From assembly GCF_900148835.1 (NCBI RefSeq), contig NZ_FRYK01000005.1, positions 1 to 64,000 of the forward strand: a stretch of DNA of 64,000 bases, in the 5' to 3' direction. This DNA is from Flavobacterium cucumis (GTDB lineage Bacteria > Bacteroidota > Bacteroidia > Flavobacteriales > Flavobacteriaceae). Under the pieces are notes generated by a model that was not told the DNA's origin, searched no databases, and was given only the letters and a program-made list of their open reading frames with translations. This document shows positions 51,728 through 60,611 of the stretch, piece by piece; the stretch's first letter is position 1, and each line of letters starts with the position of its first letter. A program made the position numbers and the translations under genes.

Positions 51728-54700
51728 TTAAAAGTTAACATTCACACCTAAAATAAATGTTCTGGGAACTGGATAGAATCCGGGATCTATTCCACCACCT
51801 ATAGGAGCACCATTAGTAGCAGCAGGATCAAATCCTCTGTATTTTGTAAACGTATAAATGTTGTTAACACTGGTATACAAACGAAGTTTGCTAATGCCTA
51901 CTTTTTGAGTAACGTCTACTGGTAAAGTATAGCCCAATTGTACATTTTGAATTCTCAAAAAGGAAGCGTCTTCCACAAAATAGCTAGAAAATAAATTGTT
52001 GTTACTAGCGCCAGTTGTTACCCTTGGTACCGAATTGCTGGTTCCTTCTCCTGTCCATCGGTCCAACACATAATTAAGTCGGTTTACGTCGGTTAATGAG
52101 CGTTCGTAATTGCGCACCATATCATTACCCAGAGATGCATAAGAATACGCTGCAAAATCAAAGTTTTTATAATTTAAAGTGAAATTAAAACCCATAGTAA
52201 CATCGGCAATAGGATCTCCAATGTTGGTTCTATCTCTCAAATCGATTACACCATCGTTGTTAACATCTTTAAATCGAATATCTCCAGGTGCCGTTGCAGA
52301 TCCAAGTGCGGCTTGAGATGGATGCGCATCGATCTCCGCTTGGTTTTGAAATATTCCATCCATTTGTAGTCCGTAAAAATAACCTATAGGCAATCCTTCT
52401 TGCATTCTTGCAGGAGGTAATTGTCCCACACCAAAACCACCACCTTCTAAAAAGCCGCTATCATTGTTAACTTCCAAAACCTTATTTTGAATAGTAGTTA
52501 CGTTGTAGCCCACTTTAAATCTTAAATTGTCATTTATTTTGTCTTCGTAATCGATAGCCAATTCCAATCCTCTATTTTCAACTGCACCAGCGTTTATGGT
52601 AGGTGAACCAGAACCAGGAGCAAATACGCCACTTATTCCTGAGACAGGAATGTTTCCAATCAATAAGTTATCTCGTTTATCTATAAAATAATCAGCTATA
52701 ATATTCACTTTGTTTTCAAACATTTTCACGTCTAACCCCACGTCAAACTTCTTTGCCTCTTCCCATTGTAATTTAGGATTAGGCAATGCGCCAACCGCGA
52801 CACCATTTACTAGAGTTCCGTTAAATACATACATTCCTTCCCCACTTAGAGAACCTACATAGCCATTATTTCGGATTTGGTCGTTTCCTAAGACCCCATA
52901 ACTAGCTCTTAATTTTAAGAAATTTAAAGTTTTTGATTCTTTAAAGAAATTTTCGTCTGAGATTACCCATCCCGTGGTTATGGAAGGAAAAATCGCAACA
53001 CGATTATCGGGTCCAAATTTGGTGGATAAATCTCTTCTAATAGCAGCTGTTAACAAATATTTGCCTTTGTAAGCATATTCTAAAAACCCGAAGAAGGACA
53101 AACGTCTTTCGTCATAAGCATAAGCACTTACATCTCTACCCCCATCCGGACTAGTTCCTAAAGCCAAACTAAGATCTGCGTTGGCCCAAGAATTATTTGG
53201 TACATCAAAACCGGTTGCAAACAAACCTGTTCCATATTGTTTGTAAACGGTTGTTCCTAAGGTAGTTTTGAATTTATGTGCCTCGAAAAGTGTTTTAGTA
53301 TACTCTCCAAAAAAATCAAAAGTGTAGTCGTTGTCATTAATTCGGTTTTGAGAAACACTGCTTCGGGTTACATCAAAAACTTTTCCTCCATAAGACACTT
53401 CTTTTGCAAAAGATTTACCATCACTGTTTGCGGTGTTGAATCCCATTCTTGCAATGACTTTTAAATCACTAAACACCTCATAATCAAAACGAACATTACC
53501 ATTAAATTTCTTTAATTTGTAGTCGTTATAGGTGTTCTCTAGCTGTGCTAAAGGATTAATAATTTCAATTCCATATCCGGTGTTGGGAATTAACGTAAAA
53601 TCGCCATTAGTATCATAAACCGAAAAAGTGGAAGGGATATTGATTGCATTGAATAAAACAGAACCTAATCCTGCATCATTAAAAGCATCTCTATCTAGAT
53701 AGGTGTAAATTAAATTGGTAGAAAATTTGATTTTATCGGACAAATCTGCATTCAATGAAAATCGAGCCGTATTTCGTTTATAATCAGCTTTTGATCCTCC
53801 AATAATACCTTGTTGATACAAATCGGAAGCACTAAAAGAATAAGCCATTTTTTCAGCTCCACCCGTAAAACTAAATTCATTACTAGTAATTGGGGCTTGA
53901 TTGAACAATTCATTTTGCCAATCTGTTCCTGTTCCAAGACCGCTTACATTTGGATAAGGAATGGTTTGGCCTCCATTTGCGTAACTTTCATTCAAAAGTA
54001 AAGCATATTCAGTGGCATTCAACAGATTTAATTTTTTCGTAGTCTCTTGAAAACCAGTATAACTATTTAATGTAACTTTAGTTTTTGCATTTCGCTTGCC
54101 AGACTTTGTAGTAACTACAACAACACCATTTGCTCCAATTGTACCGTAAATAGCAGCTTGTGCATCTTTCAAAATAACTATAGATTCTATATCATCTGGA
54201 CTTAAAACACTTAAATCGCCTTGATATCCATCAATAATTACATAAGGACCATTGACTCCATTAGAGGAAATTCCCCTAATTCTTATATCAAAACCAGCAC
54301 CAGGAGCACCAGATTGTTGTGTAACTACAACTCCCGAAACCGTACCTTGAAGGGCTTGTTCTGCTTTTATGGGCTTTAATTCTTCAATTGTTTTACTTGA
54401 TAACACCGCAACAGCTCCAGTTATATCTCTTTTCTTTTGTGAAGTATAACCTAGAACAACCACTTCTTCAAGCCCTTTAGTCTCTTCTTCTAGTCGAATG
54501 ACTACAGAAGGATTATCTGAAACTAAAAACTCTAAGGTCTTAAACCCTACATAACTAAAAACTAAGGTTTGTCCCTTTGAAACTTTGGGAAATTGAAAAT
54601 TACCATCAAAATCTGATGTCGTTCCCGTTTTTGAATTTTTCAAGACAACACTCACTCCTACTAGAGGATCGCCTGAGTTTGCATCTTGAATAACTCCTTT

Positions 54701-54772
54701 TAAATCAAACGTTTGAGAAAACCCCAAACCTGATAATAATAAGAGTGAGAGTAATACTAATTTAGATCTCAT
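51728..54772 (-). CDS. susC: SusC-family TonB-dependent outer-membrane transporter
   Basis: 1014 residues. A signal peptide (about 1-19) precedes a carboxypeptidase-regulatory-like domain (LKGVIQDANSGDPLVGVSV, about 24-110). Next come the TonB box region, the plug (EQALQGTVSGVVVTQQSGAPG, then ILKDAQAAIYGTIGANGVVVVTTKSG) and a beta-barrel ending with FILGVNVNF. It imports the oligosaccharides released by the GH16 enzymes. It is first in the locus, with the others (susD, SGBP, GH16, GH3, GH16) behind it in one direction. Confidence 0.97.
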   Translation of the reverse strand: MRSKLVLLSLLLLSGLGFSQTFDLKGVIQDANSGDPLVGVSVVLKNSKTGTTSDFDGNFQFPKVSKGQTLVFSYVGFKTLEFLVSDNPSVVIRLEEETKGLEEVVVLGYTSQKKRDITGAVAVLSSKTIEELKPIKAEQALQGTVSGVVVTQQSGAPGAGFDIRIRGISSNGVNGPYVIIDGYQGDLSVLSPDDIESIVILKDAQAAIYGTIGANGVVVVTTKSGKRNAKTKVTLNSYTGFQETTKKLNLLNATEYALLLNESYANGGQTIPYPNVSGLGTGTDWQNELFNQAPITSNEFSFTGGAEKMAYSFSASDLYQQGIIGGSKADYKRNTARFSLNADLSDKIKFSTNLIYTYLDRDAFNDAGLGSVLFNAINIPSTFSVYDTNGDFTLIPNTGYGIEIINPLAQLENTYNDYKLKKFNGNVRFDYEVFSDLKVIARMGFNTANSDGKSFAKEVSYGGKVFDVTRSSVSQNRINDNDYTFDFFGEYTKTLFEAHKFKTTLGTTVYKQYGTGLFATGFDVPNNSWANADLSLALGTSPDGGRDVSAYAYDERRLSFFGFLEYAYKGKYLLTAAIRRDLSTKFGPDNRVAIFPSITTGWVISDENFFKESKTLNFLKLRASYGVLGNDQIRNNGYVGSLSGEGMYVFNGTLVNGVAVGALPNPKLQWEEAKKFDVGLDVKMFENKVNIIADYFIDKRDNLLIGNIPVSGISGVFAPGSGSPTINAGAVENRGLELAIDYEDKINDNLRFKVGYNVTTIQNKVLEVNNDSGFLEGGGFGVGQLPPARMQEGLPIGYFYGLQMDGIFQNQAEIDAHPSQAALGSATAPGDIRFKDVNNDGVIDLRDRTNIGDPIADVTMGFNFTLNYKNFDFAAYSYASLGNDMVRNYERSLTDVNRLNYVLDRWTGEGTSNSVPRVTTGASNNNLFSSYFVEDASFLRIQNVQLGYTLPVDVTQKVGISKLRLYTSVNNIYTFTKYRGFDPAATNGAPIGGGIDPGFYPVPRTFILGVNVNF

Positions 54773-55012
54773 AATTTATTTTGTTTTTGGTATTATAAAA
54801 ATATGAGTATCCTTTTTATTAAAATCAAAATTAGCCTCAACAAAAAACATACATTTTCAAAAAAAGAAGACAAAATTTTAATTATTCATAAAAAAGAGCC
54901 GTATTTACAATTAATTTACAATTCGGCATTGTTAAAAAAAACTTATCTTTTAGGGTTACGAAAACGTTGTTGTATAGGTGTTGTATAGGTAAATAATCCT
55001 TTTGTTGTACTG

Positions 55013-57832
55013 TTAAAATGCTAAAATGTATTCCACCAGACCTTTTTCATGAGGTAAATCCATTTTTTTTCGCAAACGATATCGTTTAATCTCTACACTT
55101 CTAACCGATATGTTGAGTAAGGGAGCAATCTCTTTTGAAGATAAATTCAAGCGCAAATAGGCACAAAGTCGCAAATCGTTTGGAGTAAGAGAAGGATGCG
55201 CTTGTTTCACCTTTTTCAAGAAGTCTTTATCGGCATTGTCAAATGCCTCTCTAAAAACGGTCCAAGTATCTTCGTCAGAAATGTTCTTATTAATAGTCGT
55301 AATGACCGACTTAATACTTTTATTCGTTTGATCTTCTGCAGTCTTTTTTAAATCTTCTTTGATAAGGGTTAGTAACTCGTTTTTCTTAATCAAACTCATA
55401 GTAGAAACCGCTAATTCTTTATTTTTACTGTCTACGTCTAACGAAAGTTGCTCGTTCTTAATCTTCATTAATTGTTGCTCACTTTCTAAAGCCGCAATTT
55501 CTAGGAGTAAATTATTCTCTTCAATCAGCTTTTGTTCTTTCTCTTTATAATATTTTTTATAGGTTCTGTGAATGTAAAGTGCCAAAATAATACCCAATAT
55601 CAAATAAATAAACAAAGCAACAGTAGTTAAATACCAAGGCTTTAAAACTTCAAAACGGTAAATTGCTATGTTTTCTGGTTTTGAATTGGCAATTTTAGCT
55701 CTTACTTGAAACGTATAATTCCCAGGAGGTAAGTTTTTAAAATTAGCGAAAGTACGGGAAGACCATTCCGTCCACTCTTCTTGCAAACCGTCTAATTTAT
55801 ACTGAAATTCTGCATTGATATACTTGTTGTATTCGGGAACCGTAAATTGAATGGTAATGTTGTTTTCATCATATTCAAAAGATCCAGCTGCTTCTATAGA
55901 ACAATTTTTTAATTTTTCATCCAATTTATTAATGGTAACGCCCGATATTGAAACACTATAGTTCTTAAAACTCAAATCATTAATATTAATGGTATAATAC
56001 CCATCGGTAGTTCCTATCAAATACAAGGAGTGCGTCAATTGGGTGATATTTTCGTAACCCAACATCGAATTCCGAAGTGAGGCAGGAATAGGAATAGAAT
56101 TATCTTTCAGTTGGTTACTCAACTTGCTCAAGGTAAAATAATGGACATAATTTTTAGTAAAAAGCCATAACTTATTGGAGCTGTCCACAATTAACTTTCC
56201 CGAACTGTATTCATCGTTTTCAAAAACAAGACTCAGCAGACTATCTTTTTCAAATGTTTTTGTCGATTCGTTTAACTTAAAAACACCTTCTTTATATGCA
56301 TAATAAATGGTGTTATTAAAGGATTTCAAACCCGCATGCTTCCCCTTTGTAGGGCTTTTGTAGGCGTATACATGCTTCGCTTGCTGGAAGTTGGGATCCA
56401 ATTGAAATCGGAAAACACCTTTGTATTCGTGACTCACATAAACTTCTTTCGACTTGGTAACTTCAAAATACTTAGAAGAATAATCAAAACCTGTAATCTT
56501 ATTTCGGAATTTCCATTGGTTGTTTACTTTTTGTAAAACCGAAATACCGTAATAATTGCCTTGTAACAAAAGGTCTTTTCTACCAGCTAGGGTTTCAAAC
56601 TTCCATGTACCCGACGCATTAAATACCGGTGTTGCAATTCCGTTATCAATCACAAAGGTACCCGAATCATGTCCGCAAAATAAAGTGCCCTCAAATGCAA
56701 ATATGGACCAAACCTGTCCTTTTGTTCCGCGTACAAATTGAAACGAATCGGTTCCGTTGAATTTTTTATAAAAAAGTCCTTGATTGGTTCCCACATACAA
56801 AATCGAATTGTGTAATAAAGAAGTATAAACGGTTCCTAAAATTCCCGTATCATCTGAAAAACTGCGCACGGGCGACTGTAAATTAATACAATTGATACCG
56901 TTGTCTAATCCTATCCACAAATTTTGATCGGTATCTTCAAATAAAGAGAGCGCTGTGTTATTACTCAACCCCTTATTTTGTGTGATGTGGTAGCGTAACG
57001 TTCCATTGTTTGATAAAATAAAAATACCGTTCGAAATAGTTCCAATAGCATAACCGCCATCGGATAATTTTTGAGCACTGTATACACTACTAGCCGAAAT
57101 TTGAGCATCCACCTCTGTTGTAAAACGAGAAAAAAAGCCATTTTCATAACGATACAATCCATTAGCTTGTGTCTGCAGCAACAAGCCCTCTTCATTAGAA
57201 AAAAGATCCACAATCTTGTTGTTGATAAAAAAGGGATCGTCCGAAATTAATTTACTTTTCCCGTTTTCAATTTCATACAATCCTTCATTGACAACCTGAA
57301 AATAAATCGAATTGGTCGTTTGAAATGCTTTTAAAATGGAATTTTTTGGACTTAGAATGGTAAATTGTTCGGTCTTCGTGTCATAAATATAAATTTGATT
57401 TAAAGATTGAAAAATGATCCATTGCTCGTAATGCAAGATGTTCCAAAATTGCTCATCATCAACAATTTTAGATTTGATTTTTTTTGTTAAGGAATGGTAT
57501 TGTAAAAGATTATTGGATTGGCGCGACCAGTATCCAAATTCCATATAACAACCTGTATATACCCGATCCCCTACTACTTTAACCGATCGTATTATGGTTT
57601 CGTTTGGAGAATTGTATAAATTCCATGTAGCACCGTTGAATTCCAACAAGCCTTCGTTATTGGCAAAATAGACAAATTGTTTTTTATCCTGCGCTATCAT
57701 CCAATTCTGATTGCCAGCATTATAAGTGTTAGGGGCATATTTTACTATAGGAGGTAACTCTTGAGCACTACTTGCGATGACAACAAGGCATATAAAAATA
57801 GAGAAAATTCTTTTGCGTATAATTGAATTCAT
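55013..57832 (-). CDS. one-piece sensor-regulator with beta-propeller, Y_Y_Y domain and LuxR-type HTH
   Basis: 939 residues. A signal peptide is followed by a seven-or-more-bladed propeller-like sensor region (two-component-regulator propeller repeats, for example LFEDTDQNLWIGLDNGI) and a Y_Y_Y domain near 640-700 (YNKYINAEFQYKLDGLQEEW). Then come one membrane helix (about 720-745), a coiled coil, and a C-terminal HTH (LRLCAYLRLNLSSKEIAPLL, then SVRSVEIKRYRLRKK) of the LuxR/GerE type. There is no histidine kinase or receiver domain. It lies upstream of susC in the same direction, so it probably regulates the glucan locus in response to an oligosaccharide in the periplasm. Confidence 0.88.
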   Translation of the reverse strand: MNSIIRKRIFSIFICLVVIASSAQELPPIVKYAPNTYNAGNQNWMIAQDKKQFVYFANNEGLLEFNGATWNLYNSPNETIIRSVKVVGDRVYTGCYMEFGYWSRQSNNLLQYHSLTKKIKSKIVDDEQFWNILHYEQWIIFQSLNQIYIYDTKTEQFTILSPKNSILKAFQTTNSIYFQVVNEGLYEIENGKSKLISDDPFFINNKIVDLFSNEEGLLLQTQANGLYRYENGFFSRFTTEVDAQISASSVYSAQKLSDGGYAIGTISNGIFILSNNGTLRYHITQNKGLSNNTALSLFEDTDQNLWIGLDNGINCINLQSPVRSFSDDTGILGTVYTSLLHNSILYVGTNQGLFYKKFNGTDSFQFVRGTKGQVWSIFAFEGTLFCGHDSGTFVIDNGIATPVFNASGTWKFETLAGRKDLLLQGNYYGISVLQKVNNQWKFRNKITGFDYSSKYFEVTKSKEVYVSHEYKGVFRFQLDPNFQQAKHVYAYKSPTKGKHAGLKSFNNTIYYAYKEGVFKLNESTKTFEKDSLLSLVFENDEYSSGKLIVDSSNKLWLFTKNYVHYFTLSKLSNQLKDNSIPIPASLRNSMLGYENITQLTHSLYLIGTTDGYYTININDLSFKNYSVSISGVTINKLDEKLKNCSIEAAGSFEYDENNITIQFTVPEYNKYINAEFQYKLDGLQEEWTEWSSRTFANFKNLPPGNYTFQVRAKIANSKPENIAIYRFEVLKPWYLTTVALFIYLILGIILALYIHRTYKKYYKEKEQKLIEENNLLLEIAALESEQQLMKIKNEQLSLDVDSKNKELAVSTMSLIKKNELLTLIKEDLKKTAEDQTNKSIKSVITTINKNISDEDTWTVFREAFDNADKDFLKKVKQAHPSLTPNDLRLCAYLRLNLSSKEIAPLLNISVRSVEIKRYRLRKKMDLPHEKGLVEYILAF

Positions 57833-57968
57833 TGTACAATTTTAGGATAACAATCATAAAAGTATTGATAAAAAATAGAAAAGTAAAATAATACGTAAAG
57901 AATCCGTTAACGTTCGCCTCGTTTCAAAATAGTTTAGAAAAAATTTGGTCAAGAAAATATTTCTACTT

Positions 57969-57987
57969 TACTTTGCAATTCAAAGTA
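57969..57987. promoter_or_regulatory. 19-bp palindromic operator candidate, copy 1
   Basis: TACTTTG, CAATT, CAAAGTA: perfect 7-bp arms around 5 nt, 8 bp before the ATG of the membrane protein at 57995. The same palindrome occurs at 59676-59694 with one different base in the spacer. It is probably bound by the winged-helix protein encoded between the two sites (inference). Confidence 0.65.
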
Positions 57988-57994
57988 CTTTAAA

Positions 57995-58618
57995 ATGGAA
58001 AATCACAACTATCTAAATGACATTAGCGAAATTAAAAACTTGATGGACAAATCATCACGCTTTATTTCTTTAAGTGGTTTGTCTGGAATTCTGGCGGGTA
58101 TTTATGCGCTCATAGGGGCTTGGATGGCTTATAAAACCATATACTTTGACACGTCAACAATGGGAAGTTATCGAGATTTAGTGATTTCGGAAGCAGCTGT
58201 AATGCGTTTATTAGCAATTGCTACTGTTGTTTTGGTAGCATCGATAGTAACCGGAATTCTATTAAGCATTCGAAAGGCTAGAAAAAGCAACGAAAATGTT
58301 TGGAACAGTGCTTCCAAAAGATTGGTAATCAATTTCATGATTCCATTAGCTACCGGCGGTTTTTTCATTCTTTTTTTAATTGAAAAAGAGATGTTGGGTC
58401 TCATCGCACCTCTTACCTTAATTTTTTATGGACTTGCCTGTGTAAACGCTAGTAAATATACCTTAGGCGATGTTCGTTATTTAGGTATTACAATGATCGC
58501 ATTAGGTTTGTTATCAACATGGTTTTTAGGATATGGCTTGTTGTTTTGGGCACTAGGTTTCGGAGGATGTCATATTGTTTATGGAAGTCTGATGTATTAC
58601 AAATATGAGAATAATTAA
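57995..58618 (+). CDS. hypothetical membrane protein, 207 aa
   Basis: About six hydrophobic helices follow an amphipathic N-terminus (YLNDISEIKNLMDKSSRF). No named family is recognised. The mirror-symmetric operator candidate lies directly upstream. Its stop overlaps the start of the next gene (58605), so they are co-transcribed. It may be controlled by the winged-helix regulator at 59361. Confidence 0.75.
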   Translation: MENHNYLNDISEIKNLMDKSSRFISLSGLSGILAGIYALIGAWMAYKTIYFDTSTMGSYRDLVISEAAVMRLLAIATVVLVASIVTGILLSIRKARKSNENVWNSASKRLVINFMIPLATGGFFILFLIEKEMLGLIAPLTLIFYGLACVNASKYTLGDVRYLGITMIALGLLSTWFLGYGLLFWALGFGGCHIVYGSLMYYKYENN

Positions 58619-59246
58619 TATGCATAATTCAATTGTATTTCTTTTTCTTGGGGTAATTTTTATTTCCCTCAATTGTAAAGAAAAGGAAGCTCAGCATATT
58701 AATTTTAAAAATGGAGATATTATTTTTCAGACCTCTCAATCCGAACAAAGTGAAGCAATAAAATTGGCAACCCATTCCAAATTTTCTCATTGTGGTATCC
58801 TCTTTATTGAAAAAGGTAGAACTTATGTATATGAAGCGGTTCAACCTGTTAAAATGACGCTATTAGAAGATTGGATATCTCGTGGAAAAGAAGGTAAATA
58901 TGTTGTAAAAAGATTAAAAAGTGCTGATACAATTTTAACCAAAAAGGTTTTAGAAAAAATGAAATCATACGGAATGACAATGCGCAACAAAGATTATGAT
59001 TTGTATTTTGAATGGAGCGATGCTAAAATCTATTGTTCCGAATTGGTTTGGAAAATATATAAATATGGTGCTCACATCGAACTATGTAAAACCAAAAAAC
59101 TGAAAGATTTCAATTTGAAAAATCCTGTGGTAAAAAATATTATGACAGAAAGGTATGGAAATAATATTCCATTAAATGAAATTGTAGTTGCCCCTTCTCA
59201 ACTATACGAATCCAAAATGGTTGTTACCATTTTCAACAACTTTTAA
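58605..59246 (+). CDS. YiiX/YebB-like permuted NlpC/P60 cysteine hydrolase, lipoprotein
   Basis: 213 residues. Start codon inside the preceding gene (14-bp overlap); ATG at 58620 is an alternative. The signal ends in FISLNC, a probable lipobox. The papain-like permuted fold shows THSKFSHCGILF (His), YVYEAVQPV, and IYCSELVWKIYKYG, where the Cys is the likely nucleophile. Such proteins are amidases or transacylases acting on peptides or lipids in the envelope. It is followed by a heptamer repeat tract. Confidence 0.82.
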   Translation: MRIINMHNSIVFLFLGVIFISLNCKEKEAQHINFKNGDIIFQTSQSEQSEAIKLATHSKFSHCGILFIEKGRTYVYEAVQPVKMTLLEDWISRGKEGKYVVKRLKSADTILTKKVLEKMKSYGMTMRNKDYDLYFEWSDAKIYCSELVWKIYKYGAHIELCKTKKLKDFNLKNPVVKNIMTERYGNNIPLNEIVVAPSQLYESKMVVTIFNNF

Positions 59247-59251
59247 ACCTG

Positions 59252-59360
59252 AAACTCCAAACTCAAAACTCAAAACTCCAAACTCAAAACTCCAAACTCA
59301 AAACTCCAAACTCCAAACTCCAAACTCAAAACTCCAAACTCAAAACTCAAAACTCAAAAC
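59252..59360. repeat. heptanucleotide tandem repeat (AAACTCC/AAACTCA, about 15 units)
   Basis: The units AAACTCC and AAACTCA alternate without a gap and end in the bases directly before the ATG of the winged-helix regulator. The tract fills the complete intergenic space, so any ribosome-binding or promoter sequence must be in or before it. Confidence 0.92.
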
Positions 59361-59657
59361 ATGCTCAACATCATCCAAAATATCAACAAAGCCTTTGACC
59401 ACCGAATTCGTTTGGGGATAATGTCGATATTAATGGTGAATGAAAGCGCGGATTTTAACATGTTGAAAGAGTTACTAGGTGTAACCGATGGCAATTTAGC
59501 TTCCCACACCAAAGCGTTAGAATCCGAAAATTACATCCAAATTGAAAAACAATTTATTGGTAAAAAACCGAATACCAAATACAGTGCTACTATAGAAGGC
59601 CGTAAAGCTTTTACCGCTCATATTGAAGCGCTTGAAAAATTAATAAAGAGCAGTTAA
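59361..59657 (+). CDS. winged-helix DNA-binding regulator (ArsR/MarR-like)
   Basis: 98 residues. The winged HTH has FDHRIRLGIMSILMVNESADFN, then LKELLGVTDGNLASHTKALE as recognition part, and a wing with GKKPNTKYSATIEG. It is typical of the 'winged helix DNA-binding' family found next to creD and related operons in Bacteroidota. It lies between the two identical palindromes and is likely to bind them. Its ATG is immediately preceded by a 109-bp heptamer tract. Confidence 0.88.
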   Translation: MLNIIQNINKAFDHRIRLGIMSILMVNESADFNMLKELLGVTDGNLASHTKALESENYIQIEKQFIGKKPNTKYSATIEGRKAFTAHIEALEKLIKSS

Positions 59658-59675
59658 ACTATTTTTTTATCTATT

Positions 59676-59694
59676 TACTTTGAAATTCAAAGTA
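59676..59694. promoter_or_regulatory. 19-bp palindromic operator candidate, copy 2
   Basis: TACTTTG, AAATT, CAAAGTA: the same arms as 57969-57987. It lies 16 bp upstream of the Coq4-like gene and in both places is followed by CTTTAA. Confidence 0.65.
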
Positions 59695-59709
59695 CTTTAA
59701 TAATTACTT

Positions 59710-60165
59710 ATGAGAGCACTATTCATCGAAAAAATGTACGAAATCACAAAAAAGCCCTATCAAAAATTCTTTAAAAAAGGGAAAGCATGGGATATAAATG
59801 TCAATCAGTTGATACAACTGCCTAATGATAGCTTTGGTTTTCATTTAGGATGCTTTTTACTGAAATATAATTTTGAAATCCAACCCAAATTAGAAGACCA
59901 TGATTGTATTCATGTGCTAACCAACACCGGAATTACAGTAGAAGAAGAAATTGGTATGCAATATTACTTGTACGGAAATGGCAAACGAAGCGTGTACTTG
60001 TGGATGGTAATTCTTTCCGGAACACTCTTCTACCCTACGCGATTTTCGTATTTCAAACAACAATATCAAAGAGGAAAGCAAGCACATGAATTCTACGGTT
60101 TGGATTTTTTAAATATGCTTACCATTCCTATTGCTAACATTCAACAAACCTTTAATATCAAATAG
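59710..60165 (+). CDS. Coq4-family protein
   Basis: 151 residues. The Coq4 zinc motif HDxxH(x)11E is visible: HDCIHVLTNTG followed by VEEE at the right distance. A helical C-terminus (YQRGKQAHEFYGLDFLNML) follows. In eukaryotes Coq4 takes part in coenzyme Q synthesis. Flavobacteria mostly use menaquinone, so this member likely has another role. Preceded by palindrome copy 2 and followed by small membrane genes and creD. Confidence 0.85.
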   Translation: MRALFIEKMYEITKKPYQKFFKKGKAWDINVNQLIQLPNDSFGFHLGCFLLKYNFEIQPKLEDHDCIHVLTNTGITVEEEIGMQYYLYGNGKRSVYLWMVILSGTLFYPTRFSYFKQQYQRGKQAHEFYGLDFLNMLTIPIANIQQTFNIK

Positions 60166-60166
60166 C

Positions 60167-60292
60167 ATGAACCAACGCATCAACATTAGTATGAAAATTG
60201 GAATTTTATTCTTCATCGGAATGGAAATCAGCAAAAACGTAGCATCAGAAACAAAAACACAAATCCTTACATCGTGGAAAAAGATTTTTTAA
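60167..60292 (+). CDS. possible 41-aa small protein
   Basis: ATG directly behind the Coq4 stop. The peptide (MNQRINISMKIGILFFIGM, then a polar tail) has one short hydrophobic stretch. Its 3' end overlaps the GTG start of the next gene by 19 bp. The evidence is only the close spacing in an operon. Confidence 0.35.
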   Translation: MNQRINISMKIGILFFIGMEISKNVASETKTQILTSWKKIF

Positions 60293-60591
60293 AACTAGCA
60301 CTACCCACTCAAATGGCAATGGTTTCATTTGGAATTGGGACATTATTATTTGGACTATTCTTTCTTTTCAAAACCTCAGACAATCTTATTAAAATAGGAA
60401 TGATTTATATCGCAGTTGCATTTATTGCAAATGGTCTTATGCTACTAAAACTAATTTATGATGGTTTTTTTATACCAAATCAAAGATCAAATGCCATAAA
60501 GCAAATCTTGATTTTATTAATAAATCTGCCTATTGCATTCCTCTATTTTGTAATAATACTTTATACAATTCTTGACAATCAACCTTTTTAA
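60274..60591 (+). CDS. hypothetical membrane protein, 105 aa
   Basis: Starts with GTG inside the preceding small ORF. Three hydrophobic helices (about 15-35, 41-60, 75-98). No family is recognised. It lies 20 bp before creD in the same operon and may be an accessory membrane component. Confidence 0.65.
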   Translation: MEKDFLKLALPTQMAMVSFGIGTLLFGLFFLFKTSDNLIKIGMIYIAVAFIANGLMLLKLIYDGFFIPNQRSNAIKQILILLINLPIAFLYFVIILYTILDNQPF

Positions 60592-60611
60592 CTAACAATA
60601 AATCAAACATC

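Noticed and set aside
59252..59360. CRISPR array
   Set aside because: The units are 7 bp with no spacers and no cas genes are present.
59188..59421. Plus-strand ORF rich in NSKLQT-like repeats
   Set aside because: It is the translation of the heptamer tract; the real gene starts at 59361 in another frame.
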